Made by a program: the position numbers and the translations under genes. Below the pieces are notes generated by a model, which saw only the letters and a program-made list of their open reading frames with translations, had not been told where the DNA came from and ran no database searches. This document shows positions 1-14,000 of a stretch of DNA of 64,000 bases, one piece after another. Origin of the DNA: Chrysemys picta bellii. Taxonomy: Eukaryota; Chordata; Testudines; Emydidae. The DNA is taken from positions 99,990,923 through 100,054,922 of the forward strand of contig NC_088793.1 in the NCBI RefSeq assembly GCF_011386835.1, written 5' to 3'. The first letter of the stretch is position 1, and every line of letters starts with the position of its first letter.

Positions 1-1716
1 CTTTTCAGAAACACAATGACATTTTTCAAATTTTGTAAAAAAAAAAAGTTTAAAATGTAGATGAGAAAAGCCAAAAAATTTGATGAATTGATTATTTTTT
101 TATTAGCTCTGATGCTTATTCATTAGCATATAATCTATCTCCTCTTAATAAAGATAAAACAGTCCCTTTCATATATTACACTACATCTCAATTTATCAAT
201 TATAAAGCTCTTAGCACACTGGTGGTATTACCACAAACAATGAATTAATGATATTTGTAAGTATCATCTTACTATTATCCAGATTTACCCCTTCTTATTT
301 AAGGCCAAATTACTTAAGGCAAACACATGACCAACAGAACAGAGTAGTGAAGGTGAGCATCTGAATTCTCCATCCCTCCTTGGCTAGATGTCTGTTCAGC
401 CATGCCATAGAGCTATTCCACTGTTGAGCCACTACTGCTGTTCCCAGAGTTGCTCCTATTTAATAGCCAATTGCACATATTTACACAGGGCTTTCAGGCC
501 AGAGGATTTGTGTTGTTCACTGGAAATATTGGCACTACCGTCCCAGCCTACCCACCATGACATCCCCCTGCCATGCCCCTAGAGAGCTACTACCAAGCTC
601 TGTTCCAAGGCATGCAGAGGTATGCGCCAAGCTGCTTTGTCTGCCAACCGTCAAACACAGCAGAAATGTATGACTCCCACTGCATTGGGGTTATGCATTC
701 CTGTATAGGAAGCCACAGGATTTGGCCTTTATGCTACATTATCACAGACTGCAAGCCTTAGGCAGGCACAGAATTTGCCCCCCACGCACGGCCCCATTGG
801 CCTGTCTCGAGCTGCCTCCCGAAATATAGAAGTCAAACTTCACCTATGGATAATTTCATTATCTTTAATGGAATTTAAGTGGATTTCCATCAGTGTAAGA
901 GTGGAAGCTGACCCTTTGTGCCATAAGGTTGGTTCATCCTTCTGTCACTATTTTAAAATTGTGACTCATCCAATTACACTTTGATAAGAGATCAAATTAT
1001 TTTCCCACTTCTTAAAAGATTTAATATTAGATAAGCCTCCATGTGTTGAAAATTGATAAAAGATGAAAGGTTCCTGTAACATCTCTGCAACAAATATTTT
1101 GAAGTAGCTGCTAAAATGGATACCAAGTGAAACATACTTTAGGATAGCCTTGATGAAAATATTAGATTGAGGGGAGTTGTTAGACTGTAGACCATTTTGT
1201 CTCATATTGTACATTACATCTTGTATATTTTATGTAACATTTGGCTAGAGGATCCCTTGGAAACCACTGGTTATGGGATACATGCAAAATGGACACTAAC
1301 AAAAAATGAAAAATAATAATCTCAGAATGACAGGTATTTCTGGATGCTGCATCTGGGTCACCTACCAGCTACCTATAACCTCTTGACCTTCTTCTGTGTT
1401 ATCATTCAAGTGTGTATAAAGGCAAAGCCTGATCCATTTCACCATTCCACATGCTGATAATTACTGAATTATCCTTTGATTATTACCTATGAAGCTCTTA
1501 ATACAAAATGAAAGAACACAGATATGCACAAGGCAAAGGCAGCCCCAAAAGGAAATGCAAAAATTCTGCAAATTACTTTTTTAAAAATCAACAATTACAC
1601 TGAGTTTTTTACTGCACAGGAGTATGTGTCACTTTATGGGCATGCATTATATCTGATAATGTGCTGATTTCAGCAGAAGTTGCAGATACTCAACATCTTT
1701 CATGATCTGCAGCAAA
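1..1716. other. AT-rich sequence, no gene seen
   Basis: Only short, low-complexity open frames occur here, without any domain, splice context or codon bias that would support a gene. No repeat family was recognised. Confidence 0.6.
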
Positions 1717-1717
1717 A

Positions 1718-1850
1718 GGCCTAATTCTGCAAGGCACTGAGGATCCACTCAGAGGTACTGTGCTCCCTTTATGTCGCATTAGAATCATGGTCACTTTTGG
1801 GTGTTTGCTAGCTCTCAAAAGGCATTCAGCACCTTGCAGCATCTGGCTGT
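1718..1850. repeat. Old palindromic repeat (GCAAGGTGCTGA type)
   Basis: The left arm (about 1718-1743) reads as a diverged reverse complement of the right arm (about 1822-1850). Both contain a TGCAAGG/CCTTGCA core next to CACTGAG/CTCAGCA-like sequence. This looks like a fossil fold-back repeat of the small family that recurs across the window. The family name is unknown to me. Confidence 0.45.
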
Positions 1851-4800
1851 GCGTAATGACCAAAGTAGTCCTGAGGACGTCAATAAGATAACTTAAGCGA
1901 ATCAAGGTTTGGAGAAGTAGGCCTCAAGGGCCAGGCTTGTTATTGCTTGCTACCATACCCACACCAGTAGGGCTGCTCAGTAGCCAGAGTGGACATTTCA
2001 GTGAATGAGGTGGAAATGAGTATGAATCATGCTTAAGTACCCATCTACTAATCATGGAAACAAGATGGTTATCAGCAGGGTTGGGGGGGGGGGTTAAATG
2101 GAAAATTGGGTTTTTTACTAGATTAAAATGGTCACTGGGGTGTCTGCTTTCCCAGAAAAATGTTCTCCTTGGAAAACCAAAAATCCAAAAATGTGGCTGA
2201 AGTTTTTAGGTTTCCAGCTTTGACGGAGTGGAAATTTTCCATGCAAAACCTCTTATTTCCTAACCAGCTCTAGTTATTAGCATTACTGACAAAAATGGTC
2301 CTGATTCTGCCTCCATCAGTCATATTGGAGCAGGAGAAGGCTCAAGGTTACACATCTCCAGCTGGAGTAGTTCCTTGAGCAATGTGCTTATCGGTAGGGC
2401 TTAATTGTTTATGCTCTCCATAATGGCTAATCCTTCATGGACAAAGTACTGTATAGGACCAATTCCAGACTCTAGCCATCGCAGAGTCCCAGAATGTACC
2501 TTCAGCGACCTGGCAGACTCTAGTTTTTTAAAGCATGCAGTGTTAAGAAAGTTACAAACAGCACACATATATTGATGTCAAAACTGAGGGAATCCTGTGG
2601 CCTTAGTAATCTGGAGACGATACAGAAAACACATATGCAAGGAGCAGATTTGATAAGAGATTGCAGTTCCTAGGAACCCACGCTCAAGCCTTGAAAATTA
2701 AAAACTTGCATAATGTGGCAGCTGAGGACAGTCTGTATTCACAATTAGGTTCTCTTTTCTGCCATCACTACATAGCAATGGGATTAAAAGATGTGCCATA
2801 GGAAAAAACAACAACCCATTAGCCTGACAGTTCTGACAAATTAAACAGCCCACGATGACTTCCAGGCATATGAACCATTGTCCCATATGAACGTTGTCCC
2901 TTCAGCTCTTTCTTGGAAATAAGCAATTAATTCCTTAAATGCTAGTCATCATGTGACCAGCACACACAAAAATCATTTCTTAAATATCGCACAGGTGTCA
3001 GAAATAAAGACACATCATTCTACCAAAGTTAGCTCTGCATCACACAATCAAGTCTGAAAATAAACAACAATTCATATGTCCCAGACAGACACTTGTTTGT
3101 TAAACACCTTGTTTTCAAAGAAAATATTCTGAAACACGAGTGCCATAATGGTACGGGCTGCTATACTCAGTGAAAGGAAATAATGACTTTTTAGGAGTCA
3201 ATGATGTGCTGCTTCTCAATGCTCCCTGGAGGACTATGTGCAGAATTAATAAAACTCTAGTCAAATGGTATAATATTTTAGTTAGAGCTCAAGCTCATTG
3301 GTCGGTTTTAGGGTTTTCTACAATGCTTATCACTGTAGTTCAAAGCAAGGTCCATCTGTTGCGTACCAAAGTGATTTAACTTTTGAAAATACCACACTGT
3401 ATAACAGCTTTACTAATGTTCCTGTTTGATCAATGTTTAAATGTTACAGATCCAGGGTGAATTTCATAAGCTTTCTAAATGTTAGGATTTGACAAGCTTT
3501 TACTCCAGAATCAATAGCTAGATAACCAGAAGGCAGGCTAGTGGCATAGCAGATCGTACATATTTTGACAATGCAAGAATTGCCTTGGGCGGGGAAGGAA
3601 CATGCCAGTTCCTCTTGTGTGTGTGCAGTCTTCTCTAGCCCAACCCCCATTCCCTTCTAGTCCAAATCATTCAGTTATGTTTTCCAGGTCTCCTTCCTAA
3701 GTGCCACACCTGATTGGCAAGCACAAACGGTGAAGGTCAATTGTTGCCAATAGCCCACAAAATTCTAATAGACTTCCCCCCTCGGTTTACCAGAATCACA
3801 ATAGTTGCATGTAATGAACATGAAATACATACTTCAGAAAATCTGGATCATAAGAAAGTACCAGTATATGCACGTAGATGCATAGCTCTGATAAATTTAT
3901 GTAAATTATCAGATAAGTGGTCATTTTGATATTTAAATGCACATTTCTCTCCCCCTTTGGTGGCTCTTTTCTCCTTGTTACTACTTTCACTCCCCTTTTT
4001 AACATTTGCTGTTTTTCCATCTAGGTTTTTTCCCTCAATCTTGACTGTAATATTTAATAAATCCACTGCTTTTTTCCTTTTCTTTTCCTCTTTCCAAAGT
4101 CTCACCCCTCCTCAGCCCATTCTCCTTTCTTCTGTCGTGCTAACGAACAATCTCTGTCCTGTTTCTCTTTCCATAAGCAAGTAGCTTTTTGTTGCTGCGC
4201 AACAACTATTGCCGGATGATTTCCCCTCACAAAGAATAGTAAATCTGGGCCAAATTCAGCAAATAGTTTCAGCCAAAAAAAACCCTGAAAACAAATTGAA
4301 ATGGCTGGTTCTGAAAGTGTCAGTTTGACATTTTGTTTTGAAAACATCAATTTGAAATAGACATTCAAAACATTGAGTTTCATCCTGAACTAAATGTTTT
4401 TGGTTTATTGAGGGGGAAAATAGTTTTGGTTAGAAACTAACTGATTTTTTATTTTTCTCTCCATTTGGCCATCAACCCCCACTCCCCACACTCACACACA
4501 CAATTATTTGCTCAGTTCTGACCAGAACCATAGACAAGGCTCGATCCACATAGACTACACCATAGCCTGTATTACACAGAGATGTTGCTGGCCCTCTATC
4601 CCATCCTACTGAGCCTCTGGGATCTGCTTTCCTCTGCATTTCAGATGATGTATCTTATGGTAGGACAGGAACTGTTGGTTATGGCTTTACAGGGAACCCA
4701 GTGAGATTTCCACTAGACACAACCAACAGGATGAAAAAGCAGGTGTTTTCAATCATCTCTGGTGGCTAGAGTGAGTTAGTGCGGGCAACAGCTCTAGGGT

Positions 4801-4997
4801 CTGCTGTTCCTGCTGCCTTCAGTAATGTGACCGTACTGGGCACCCCACATCTGACACAAGTTTGGTATTGGCTAATGGGGCACATGATGACCCATTGGCA
4901 AGATTAATGTTTTCCTGGTATTTTTACTCTTGTAATTCTTCACTCTTTTACTTGTACTTTGTGTTACTTATGGGGTTATTTTCCCTCAAAAGGAAAT
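1851..4997. other. No gene; degenerate AT-rich repeats
   Basis: The stretches at about 2100-2275 and 4255-4440 are rich in AAAATTTTCC- and TTTTGAAAC-like words and look like remnants of an old dispersed repeat that also occurs near 15560-15780. An 11-G run lies at 2083-2093. The rest shows no gene or element I can support; open frames on both strands at 3.7-4.4 kb overlap each other and look random. Confidence 0.5.
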
Positions 4998-6370
4998 TGT
5001 GACATAGTGTTTGCTTATCTGTGAATTGTATATAAAACCCTGCAAACTGATGGAAGACTTTGTGACACTGCACACCATATTCTCCATAGAGATATGATAG
5101 AATTATGCCATAATTATGATGTATTTTATGCAAGATAGGTCATGTGAGGTATCATTGGAAAGGTTATGATTTACTGAATATGATTATCTAAATTTAGGAA
5201 TATTGACTATATATCTGTATTACAAATGTGTTTACACCTGAGGAATGCCCACTAGTCAGAATGCTCTCAGTCTAGATGGCTGGCTGGGAAAGACCCATTC
5301 AGCTTAAAGGGCCATTAGAAAAAACAGTAGGCCTTAGAAGAAGTTTCTCTCGCCTCTTCCCGGGGGGGGGGGGGCGGAGGGAGGAAAGAGAGGTTGGGGG
5401 CCTTCTTGAGAACACCACAAACAGCCTCTGACTCCTGGCTGCTATGACACTACAGGCACATATGACCAGGTCACCTTGTGCTGGACTCCATCTTGGGATA
5501 CCATTGTTTTTCCACTGACTGGTGTGGGAACCAAGCTTTGAAATGAAAGGTTTCTGCCAGATGCAAAAGGCTATTTAAGGCAGGGGAGTGACATCATCGT
5601 GGTTCTTCACTGACTCCCCACCCAAAGGGACTCTTGGAAACACCTAAGAAACAAAGCCTGAACTGGGGGGGGGGGGGGGAAGTCCTGGACCCAGGCTAAA
5701 AGGGATTTTTAACCTGTGAATGAAACACCTGGGGATTCCAAGCTGTAAGTTAGTGAAGCTTTCACTTTAAGAGTCTGCAGTCTGCTAATATCATTGTTTA
5801 GGATGAGAATTTGCTATTCATATCCAATCTATTTAGTATATTAAGCTTAGATTGCATGTATTGTTTGTTTGCTAGGTAATCTGCTTTGATCTGTTTGCTA
5901 TCCCTTACAATCACTTAAAATCTATGTTTTGCAGTTAATAAACTTGTTTTTGCTTTGTCTAAAACCAGTGTGTGGGAATCATAACTTGGGGCAGAAAATG
6001 GTTGTATATTCCTCTCCAGATTGAGGGAGAGGAGAGCTTATGCTGTACAGTTCTCTGTGCAGCACAAGATAATATAATTTTGGGTTTACACTCGGGAACG
6101 GGGGGTGGGGGGAAGCTGGGTTCGTGCCTTAGGACCCGGAAAGTGTTGTAGCTGTGCCTTCCCATGCAGGGGCTAGTTAAAGAACCTGTCTGCATATAAC
6201 TGCAGCTGGGTTTGTCCCTGACTGTGTGTGTGCTGATAAAAGTTCAGGCTGGAGCCCAGGAAAGGGCTTGGCAGACTGATCACAGCAGTGTAAAGGGATC
6301 CCAGGCTGGTAGGTCAGGGGGGCTTAGTGGTACCCCAGTTCCAGATGGCATCCTGGGGGGAACCCGTCAC
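4998..6370 (+). mobile_element. Solo-LTR-like repeat
   Basis: The block begins near a TGTGACA word (4998; a second one at 5061) and ends in CCCGTCAC (to 6370), a diverged inverted end. It carries a TATA-like word (CTATTTAAG, about 5571) and a TAATAAA polyadenylation word (about 5937), in the order expected of U3-R-U5. The half from about 5860 on aligns by eye with 37640-38042, and the opening part resembles about 60560-60720, so it is a repeated family. Poly-G runs of 13 and 15 lie at 5362-5374 and 5665-5679. No target duplication was found, so the ends are approximate. No internal retroviral genes adjoin it. Confidence 0.5.
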
Positions 6371-9300
6371 GGGCTTAATAAAGCTTCCTACTGGAGTTGA
6401 AAAACCATGGTAATGTATTATTTGGTGTATATATTTAAATGTTCACAAGAGACACACCAGTGCCTTTTCTGTCAGTCATTCAGCTAAGTAGTTCTGCTAC
6501 CAAACCAAATTTAGAAAGCAAGATACCTGCAATATGATGAATAGCATCTGATCATGTCTGAACTATTACAACTATGAAGCACTAAGTTATATGGTTATGT
6601 TCATGTTTAAATAGTCTGCACTACATAGACAGCCGACTCACCTATTTCTGAACAGTCTTTCAAATTAAAGCTACAATGCAAGCTGCTTTAATAGCACTGT
6701 TGAGCTGTCAGAGGTAAATCTTATTACATAATAAACCCTTTAAGAAGTCATTTTTTATTTAAAAATTCAATTTAAAATTGCACTGTACACTTCAGAGACA
6801 TTACATAGAAATTCTAACTGTGGCAAATACTACTACAACCCCTTAACAGTTTGTTCTTTAAAGGTGCCCACATTAGTCAAAGAAAAGATGATGTACAAAT
6901 CAGCTTGCTGAGCCTAACCTCAGAACTGATCACTCTTGTCCTTCAACCCTCATTCTCTTTCTACTGGCAATGGTAGTTTTCTCAGACAAGTCTACAGCAA
7001 ACAAGGATTCACTTCACTAACTGTCTGAATTACAGACCCGATTACATCTCCAATAAAAGCAATTGCAAAAAAACTCTCACTTGTGCCAACAGAAAGATTA
7101 TTATCCAGTAGTGAGAATGAGAAGTATGAAAGTTTACTCTAATAGAACAGCTTCTTACCTTTGCAATCTCATTTATAGTGTTGGGTAAGAGCAATGCATG
7201 CAGACTAAGATCCCAGTTGTGTAACTGTCTCCATGTAAACAGACGACTGTAGTACCTGCATGGCATGACAGGAATATTCTGCAAACGTGCACACAAGAAC
7301 TTTACTCAGATGAGTAGTCCCATTAGCTTCATTATGTCACAGGAACTGGTTACTGATCTGGTATATCAACATCGCATATTCAGAATAGGTTGCTTTCCAG
7401 GACCCCAATGCAGATTCCATTGAATTGATGGGAATAGATCAGGTCCAGGGAGTTGGCTTCAATGTAACTATTCATGTACGGAAAACTGAATTATGAATCT
7501 ATAGGAGTATGCATGTATTTACAGATTGGTTTTGTCTGTATGCGTATAGGTCTGAAGCTGGCCACCAAGATCTCTTCAGGCAGATTTCCCAAAAGGAGGA
7601 ACAGGGTTTTCTTTAGAATTTCTTGCAAGTCACACACTGCCTGCAACCATTGTATTTGCTTTAGAAGGCATCCTATTGTGGTGAATTGAACCATAAGAGA
7701 CCACATTCCCAACTAAACAAATCCTAAACTGTAGACAGGTCAAGGAGAACACTAATTTGACTCTGGCTCTCCAAAATGTTCTCATACAGCATTGCCATAA
7801 ATTGAATTCTGTAGAAATGCTGAGAAAGGTGACTTAAGTTTTACTACAGCTGGTAGGATAGGGATCAGAGAAGCACAATGTTCAGCATGCTTTGGAGTTC
7901 TGTAACTTACTCTCTCCTCTGATCACTTCTGCTGCTGTTAGAGGATAGCATCCTAAAAACCAGATCCTGGGAAGTACTTTTCATCCATAATTCCTACCGA
8001 CTTCAAAGTGAAAGGCATGCTCAGCACATCTCAGGGTTAAGCCCCATGGTACCAATACTGTTCCCACTGAAGTCAGCGGCAAAAGGTTTGGAGCGAGATA
8101 AGAAAGAGAATAATATTTCATACACCATTGAAATGTGGCCAGCAGGGTGAAAAATCAGCTGTGTAACAGTGCAGAGATTGCCATGCAATGATTTAGGATG
8201 TTTAGGGCCAGATTCTGACACCCTTACCCATGAGCACCTTACTGCATGTCATCCTATCGATGGTACGGTATCAGAATCCAAGCTTTACTGAAGATATTCT
8301 ATTTAACAGAGAATGGAGGGATTTATTAAGACAGAATGTGAGGAAGATACTTTTGGAAACAATATCCAAAAGAACACAGGTAATTTGACTGCTATTAAAT
8401 GGAGATTGGTGCTCAAAGATGAAAGCTCTACATGCCCAGTCTTCCTATAGCAAACCAGGGTAGCAGTAGAGGTAATAGATATTTGTACTTTAGTTTTCCT
8501 TTTTAAGGAAGAATGTAGAGAAAAATATAGGGGGGAAAATGCTGATTCAAAATGTCAGGATCAATCACACCTACCAGAACACAGAACAAGAAATACAGCC
8601 TCCCATTGTCAGCTCCACTACATCTTTTAAACAGTAAAAAGAATGGCACAATCATTTATGTGGAGCACAATCAATAGAACAGCAAATAGATATTTCCTAA
8701 AGGTGGGGAAAGAAGAATGCGCATAAAGGGGGAAAAACATTTCATAGTGGTTGAATCAGAATGAGGCAGGATCTGACCTTCAGTAAAGGTTTTTATAAAT
8801 AGATTCTTCTCTTTATAAGAAAAGAAATTAAACTTACCCCATACTCTATTATATTTGAGATATAGCCTCCAGCAGCAAATAAATAGATGTGTTTACACCT
8901 GTAGAGAGTTTGCAATTTGATTGGATTTCCCCCCCTCCAACCAAACACCAGAATCTGACACTTGGGATTTTTTAAGACAATAAATTGAATTTTGTCTTGT
9001 CTCTATATTTGGTTTTGAATAGAAAAAAAAAATCACCTTTTTCCTGGGCAAAAAGTGATGGGCAGACAACGTATGTCAATTCTTGAAGCTGGAATATGTC
9101 AGAGTGGAAGTGGAACTGAAGATCATACTGCTTTTTAAATTTTATAATGTTATAGTCTTCCCTTCCTCAGAGTTCACAGCAATCCTTTACTTGTACAAGC
9201 AAGCCCACTGACACACACAGTGTCAGACCCTTACCTCTGGGCTGAGCCCCTGTATGCCAAGTGAATTTCTGAACCCTAAATGTAGGGTCTATAATGAAAA

Positions 9301-10059
9301 TGCTCTGAAATACTTTACTAGCATTATGCCAGCATTGCTATAATTAGCTCTTCTCTCCTGTCATATTTGAACTCTTGATTTGATAAAGGTTGAGACAGTA
9401 TCCATTTTCTTTGTAAAGATTATTCCAGTCAAAATGTAAATACTACTTGATTTCATATGCACTTTGCATATTCAAGGTATTCACTTTTTATATGGTAATG
9501 AGTCAGACAGTGGAAAACCAGCCATTATGCACTCAGTAATAGATCACAGACACTCTTGGATATTTTTATAACAAGAGGATTTTCCCATTCATTTTTGAAA
9601 AGAGCTATAGAATCCATAATTTGCACTTAGTCATTAAGCTAAAATTCTCCAGTTGATGTGTCATCCAAAGGTTGAACATGTTCAAGAGTTCATCTCTCTT
9701 CCTCCCCAATACCATACAAGTCACAATGGGGGACTTAAAACCTAGATCTTTTTAGATTATAAGGCAACTTTTGACCTAATTAAGGCTTCTATTTTGGGGG
9801 GTTTATTTCTCACCTCAACCTGACTCTGCAGCTCTGGCTGTCCACCATCTTGGCCACAAGTACTACCCCCATCCATCAGCCATTAAACCCAACTCACAAT
9901 CACAATAATATCCACAGCGCAATCATTTGTGCTGGGTGCAGTGTTTTTATCCTGAGGTTAAACCCAATTCATAATCTAATCATCTTTAAAAAAAAATTGA
10001 GTAACATACCCTACTTTTAATTTAAAAACAATCGGATAATCAATTTATAATTCTAGGAG
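6371..10059. other. No gene seen
   Basis: The sequence is AT-rich with only short random frames. Small fossils of the palindromic family with ACTTCAAAG/CACTGAAGTCAG cores occur near 8000-8085 and 8205-8260. Nothing else was recognised. Confidence 0.55.
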
Positions 10060-10400
10060 CACTGCATAATTTTTTCCATTTATATAGTACTGTAAAGAAA
10101 GACACATGATGACATTGTACAGTGAGAAACTGTGACCTGAAAGGCTTAAAATGCAAAGGTATAAGGGAAAACAAAGAACAAATAAGGCAGAACACACATG
10201 AAGAGAGGTGTGGCCATAATAGCTTAAACATGTTGTGAAAGAGGTGAGTGTTCAAAAGTTTCTTGAATGGGCAGATGAAAGGAGATTGGGATATGTTAGT
10301 AGTAAGGCTATTCCAGGTATATGGGGCAGTATGGAGCAAGGCACACAGGGTGAAGGAGACAAAATGGAACATGCGGGGGGAGACTTTTAAAGGCACAAAG
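10060..10400 (-). pseudogene. LINE reverse transcriptase C-terminal remnant
   Basis: The minus strand has an open frame of about 118 codons. Its middle reads YTWNSL, then nine residues, then FKKLLNTHLF, which matches the W-N-S-L-P ... F-K-x-x-L-K-T-H-L-F signature at the C-terminus of L2/CR1-type LINE reverse transcriptases. The remainder is diverged, and no catalytic palm motif is present because the fragment covers only the extreme 3' end. I read it as an old 5'-truncated LINE copy, not a host gene. The family is uncertain (L2 or a relative). Confidence 0.5.
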
Positions 10401-10664
10401 GGGAGTTAGGCACTCAGCTGCCATTGATTTTAAATGTAATTCCTTGGGTACCTTTGAAAATCTCCCCCTATATCAACGCAGTACTATAGTGGTACTGTTG
10501 GGCAAATCTGCCCATCTTCGCATTAGTTCCTCAAATGGGCAAGGAAAGCATATGTCCTAATAAGAATAAACCTGTATGTCATTCTGTAGTCTACGTAAAA
10601 TACTCTCCACTTAACAGGATTTTATCATATGGATGAGGAAGGAGGACCCTTTCCCTGCTCCCTT

Positions 10665-10800
10665 TAAGTCAATAGCAAAACTCCCACTGACTTCAATTGG
10701 AAAGATGGAGTCCAAAGGGCTTGATGCTGTTCCATTAAAGACAATGGAAAAACTCTTACTGATTTTAATGGGAGCTGGATCATGTCTTGGGTAAATACTG
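10665..10800. repeat. Palindromic repeat family (CACTGACTTCAATTGG core)
   Basis: The block contains three variants of an A-C-T-x-A-C-T-T-C-A-A-T-GG/CC-A-T-T-A-A-A-G-A-C-A-A-TGG word in alternating orientation. It belongs to the dispersed palindromic family described in the findings. Confidence 0.45.
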
Positions 10801-12104
10801 ATGAAGAGAAGAGAAAAGAAGGGAAAGCAGATGATGATTGTTCATTGGCTCATGGCTGTCACGAGCTCACATATCTGTCAATCCATCAAGCACAATATGC
10901 AATACTGGCAGCAGCAAAGTTCCTGTATACAAAAATAGATACTAGGTAGGTTGGGGGGGGCGGGGGAGGAGAGAGAAGAGAACACAAGGAGTCCGATTAT
11001 CTTGTCAGCTACACATGCAACTGGAGTTGGCCATGTGCAACTGATGGGATGATCAGGACCAGGAAACGCAGCAGGAAAAACAAGGTTAGTGGTAGAAGGG
11101 TCAAATGACCAGAGCTACCTTGAGAAAGAGACAAAACCAGCAAGGAGCAGGTTAAATGAAGGAGGCAAAGCAAGATGTGGGCAGGACATTAAATTATTCA
11201 GTGGATGAGACAGAAACAACCCTCAGCCAAGCAGAGGAGTATATGTTCTCAAGAATCCAAAATGTTCTTGGCAGGCCTGGAATAAGCCACCTGTTTTCCT
11301 CTTCCTTTTATGTCTCCCTTTAACTTTGCCACTCTTCATCTACATAGGGAGATATGCAGAGTATTTTACTTCATTGTACAGTTTGGAAAACACATTTAGT
11401 CCTAGATGACTCCTTGCAGAAGTAGTCACATCTTGCCAAGAAAGCATCATTCATTTTTTAAAAGTAAGTGCAATTAAAAATAAAAAGACTCTCGGATTAG
11501 CAAATAAACTATTGAAATGAAGAAAGAGGATAGGAGGGGGGGACCCTTTGATTTATATACTTCAGAGAAAGGCTGATTTCCTCCAGAAAGGCAGTTGGTC
11601 TTTAATCGTAAAATCTTTTCAAGTCAGGGCAATCAGGTCATGAATCTTTGGAGTTTTGCAGCAGTAAATATAGTCAGTAAAGTCTTTTGGTCAGTTAAAA
11701 AGGGAGCTCTAATTTGGTTTCTTTACTCTTGATAGGATTGTTCAGTGAAGCATGAAGTAGAAACTGAAGGGATCTGTTTAAAAGATTCAATCTCAGATGT
11801 GAGAGTTGCAGAAGATGACTTACCATAGGCTGGAGTGACAGGAAAACCCAAACTAAACTAAATAAAGTTTTACTGGGTGCTGATTTTAGAGTCCTTTGGC
11901 TTGTCCCATATGACCATTTTATATGAAAAGATTTTCAGATAACTTCACAACATAATGGCAGGTCACTTTTCTTTGATTAATGTTTTGGTCCCAAGAACTT
12001 AATTTTTTTTACAGGGAAAAATAATATGCAGGACTAAAGCTTGGGCAATATATTTGAAATTGTGTAATAAGTGAGGTAGAGGCAGAAAATAATGTAGTGA
12101 CATG
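10801..12104. other. No gene seen
   Basis: This is a purine-leaning, AT-rich stretch. A short G-rich tract lies near 10950-10970. No coding or repeat assignment could be supported. Confidence 0.55.
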
Positions 12105-12205
12105 ATTATGAGCCTGATGACCAGGAACTCCCGAGTTATAATCCCAGATTTAAGATTGCTGCAGTCTGTGGCCACTGGAGAGTCCCTTAAATTCTCTAGG
12201 CTAGT
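12105..12205 (+). repeat. MIR-like SINE fragment (diverged)
   Basis: It reads like the tRNA-related half of a MIR SINE: a GAG-x-C-TGATGACCAGGAACTCC stretch, then GAGTTATAATCCCAG, then CTTAAATTCTCTAGG. It is strongly diverged, so the assignment is tentative. Confidence 0.35.
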
Positions 12206-13184
12206 TCTGACCTCAATTACAGCAGTATAATCACAGGAAGTTACTCCAGATTGAGGAGAGGAAATCTCCCTTCAGCTATGATCTTTTTACATTGCTGTCC
12301 TGTAAGAGCCCAGGGTGTGGCCAGAAAAAAAAAAAATTCTCCTGGCACAAACTTTGTGCAAGGTGGTTTACACTGCCCTACGGGGACTCCCCTGTGAGCT
12401 CAGGGAGAATGTCAGGGCTAGCAGGGCACGGTGAGGATGGGAGAGTGCACTCTGGCTTCCACCAGTGTTAGTTGCAACCAGCAAGGTGACTCCAACCCAC
12501 TCCCCAATTTCCCCAAAGCAGTGTACTCTGCAACATCCAGGCCTCTCTTGGACAGTTCAAAGAAATAATGAGGTTTCTTTGTTCCTCTCAAGACACAAAA
12601 GCAGAGCAGAGCTTATTAACTTGTAAGGGATAAATACACCTTTCATTGCAAGCACAGCACTGAGTTGGTTTATAATAAAAATACAAACATGGATTAAGTG
12701 ATGCCAAGTAAAAAGAATGAAATTACAAAGGGTTACAAGCAAATACAAGTGAAAACACACACCGAGAATCTAACACAATCTAGCAAGGTACCAGCTTCGT
12801 TCAAGATGCTTTTTAAAACCTCTATTCAGTCCCCAGAGACTTCAGCTCCCCAGCTCTATCCTGCACCCACCGCTTTGGTTGAGGGACCCATTTTCTCAGC
12901 TTGCAAGAACTCTGTTCTCTTGTGACTGTCTAGTAATTGATGCCAAAGACTGCTTCTGTCCTTGCTTATGTCTTCTAAAGTTCAACTACTGTGTTTCAAG
13001 AGGCAGGATGGCCTCATGCTTTTCTTCCTTTCTTGTGAGCTTCCAATTGTGATGCTGGTAGACCAGGTGGCAGCTCATGCCAAAGTCCCCATGTCTCAGT
13101 TGAACACTGACAAATACATAGCTGGAATCAGTCTGGGTCACCTGTGTGTTAGTATTGTTAAAATATTAAAGTCTAAACACATTT
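12206..13184. other. Probable repeat-derived sequence, unassigned
   Basis: The part from about 12545 to 13170 has the feel of an old retroelement flank (AATAATGAGGTTTCTTTG ... ending next to the LTR-like block), but no motif fixes a family. Open frames of about 75 codons at 12698 and 12962 lack homology that I can recognise. Confidence 0.3.
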
Positions 13185-14000
13185 TATAATTCTATCGAAT
13201 GCTTGTGAGTTGCTGCATGTATTAATCTCACTTATAACATCTGTATCTCATATTGTGAGAGAATATTTGAGTGACTGAATTTTAAGCCTCTGTGACTTTG
13301 TAAATCACCAGACAGGAGAAAAGCATTAGTTTGAACTGCTGATCTCCAACAGAAAAGTGTTACATCCTGAACAACAGGAAAGGTCCATCAACATCAGATA
13401 GACTATTGTGGGACATTAAAGAGGACAAGAGACATTGGTTGTTCTCCCCTCCCCACCCAACGAAGACCAGTCATGCAAGTGGATTCCTCCCATCAGCTAA
13501 GTTTGAAGCTCAAGAGAGTAGGGGGATAAAGACCCCTAACAAGAAGGAACTGTATCTCTGTGGTGCTTAGACTCTGGGTGGTGGGAAGGGGGGAAGTTTT
13601 CTAGGCATAAGCAAGAGATCCCCAACTGCTTGGCCTGAATTATCCCTGTTGGATGCAGAGTTTGCTTATTATAGAAGCTTCTATTATCTTTTGAAATTTA
13701 AGATTGTAACTCATCTGTGTATATGTTTACCTGCTTTAACCTTGTGAAATAATTCTTGATTCATTTACCTATTTAATAAATCTTGATATAGTTTATTATA
13801 AGAGTGGCTACCAGGTTGGGATCAGTGTGAGATCTAAATTACAATTGATCTTGGGTAAGTGTTTGGCCCTTTGGGACTCTGAGTAACCTGTAAATTGCTG
13901 TGATTCTTGGTGTAAGGGACCAGCTATCACAAAGATATGCTCACCTGGGTGGCGAGATAGATCAGAGTACCCCAGGGGACTGTCTCTGATTCCATCTTTA
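13185..14000 (+). mobile_element. LTR-like repeat, diverged
   Basis: A TTTAATAAATC polyadenylation-like word (about 13770) is followed by a GATCAGTGTGAGATCTAAATT ... TTGGGTAAGTG segment. That segment parallels the segment after the polyadenylation region of the block at 60520-61960 (TAGTTACTAAAGGATTGG ... GGGTAAGATCTG). I infer an old solo LTR of that family. Ends and target duplication could not be defined. Confidence 0.4.
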
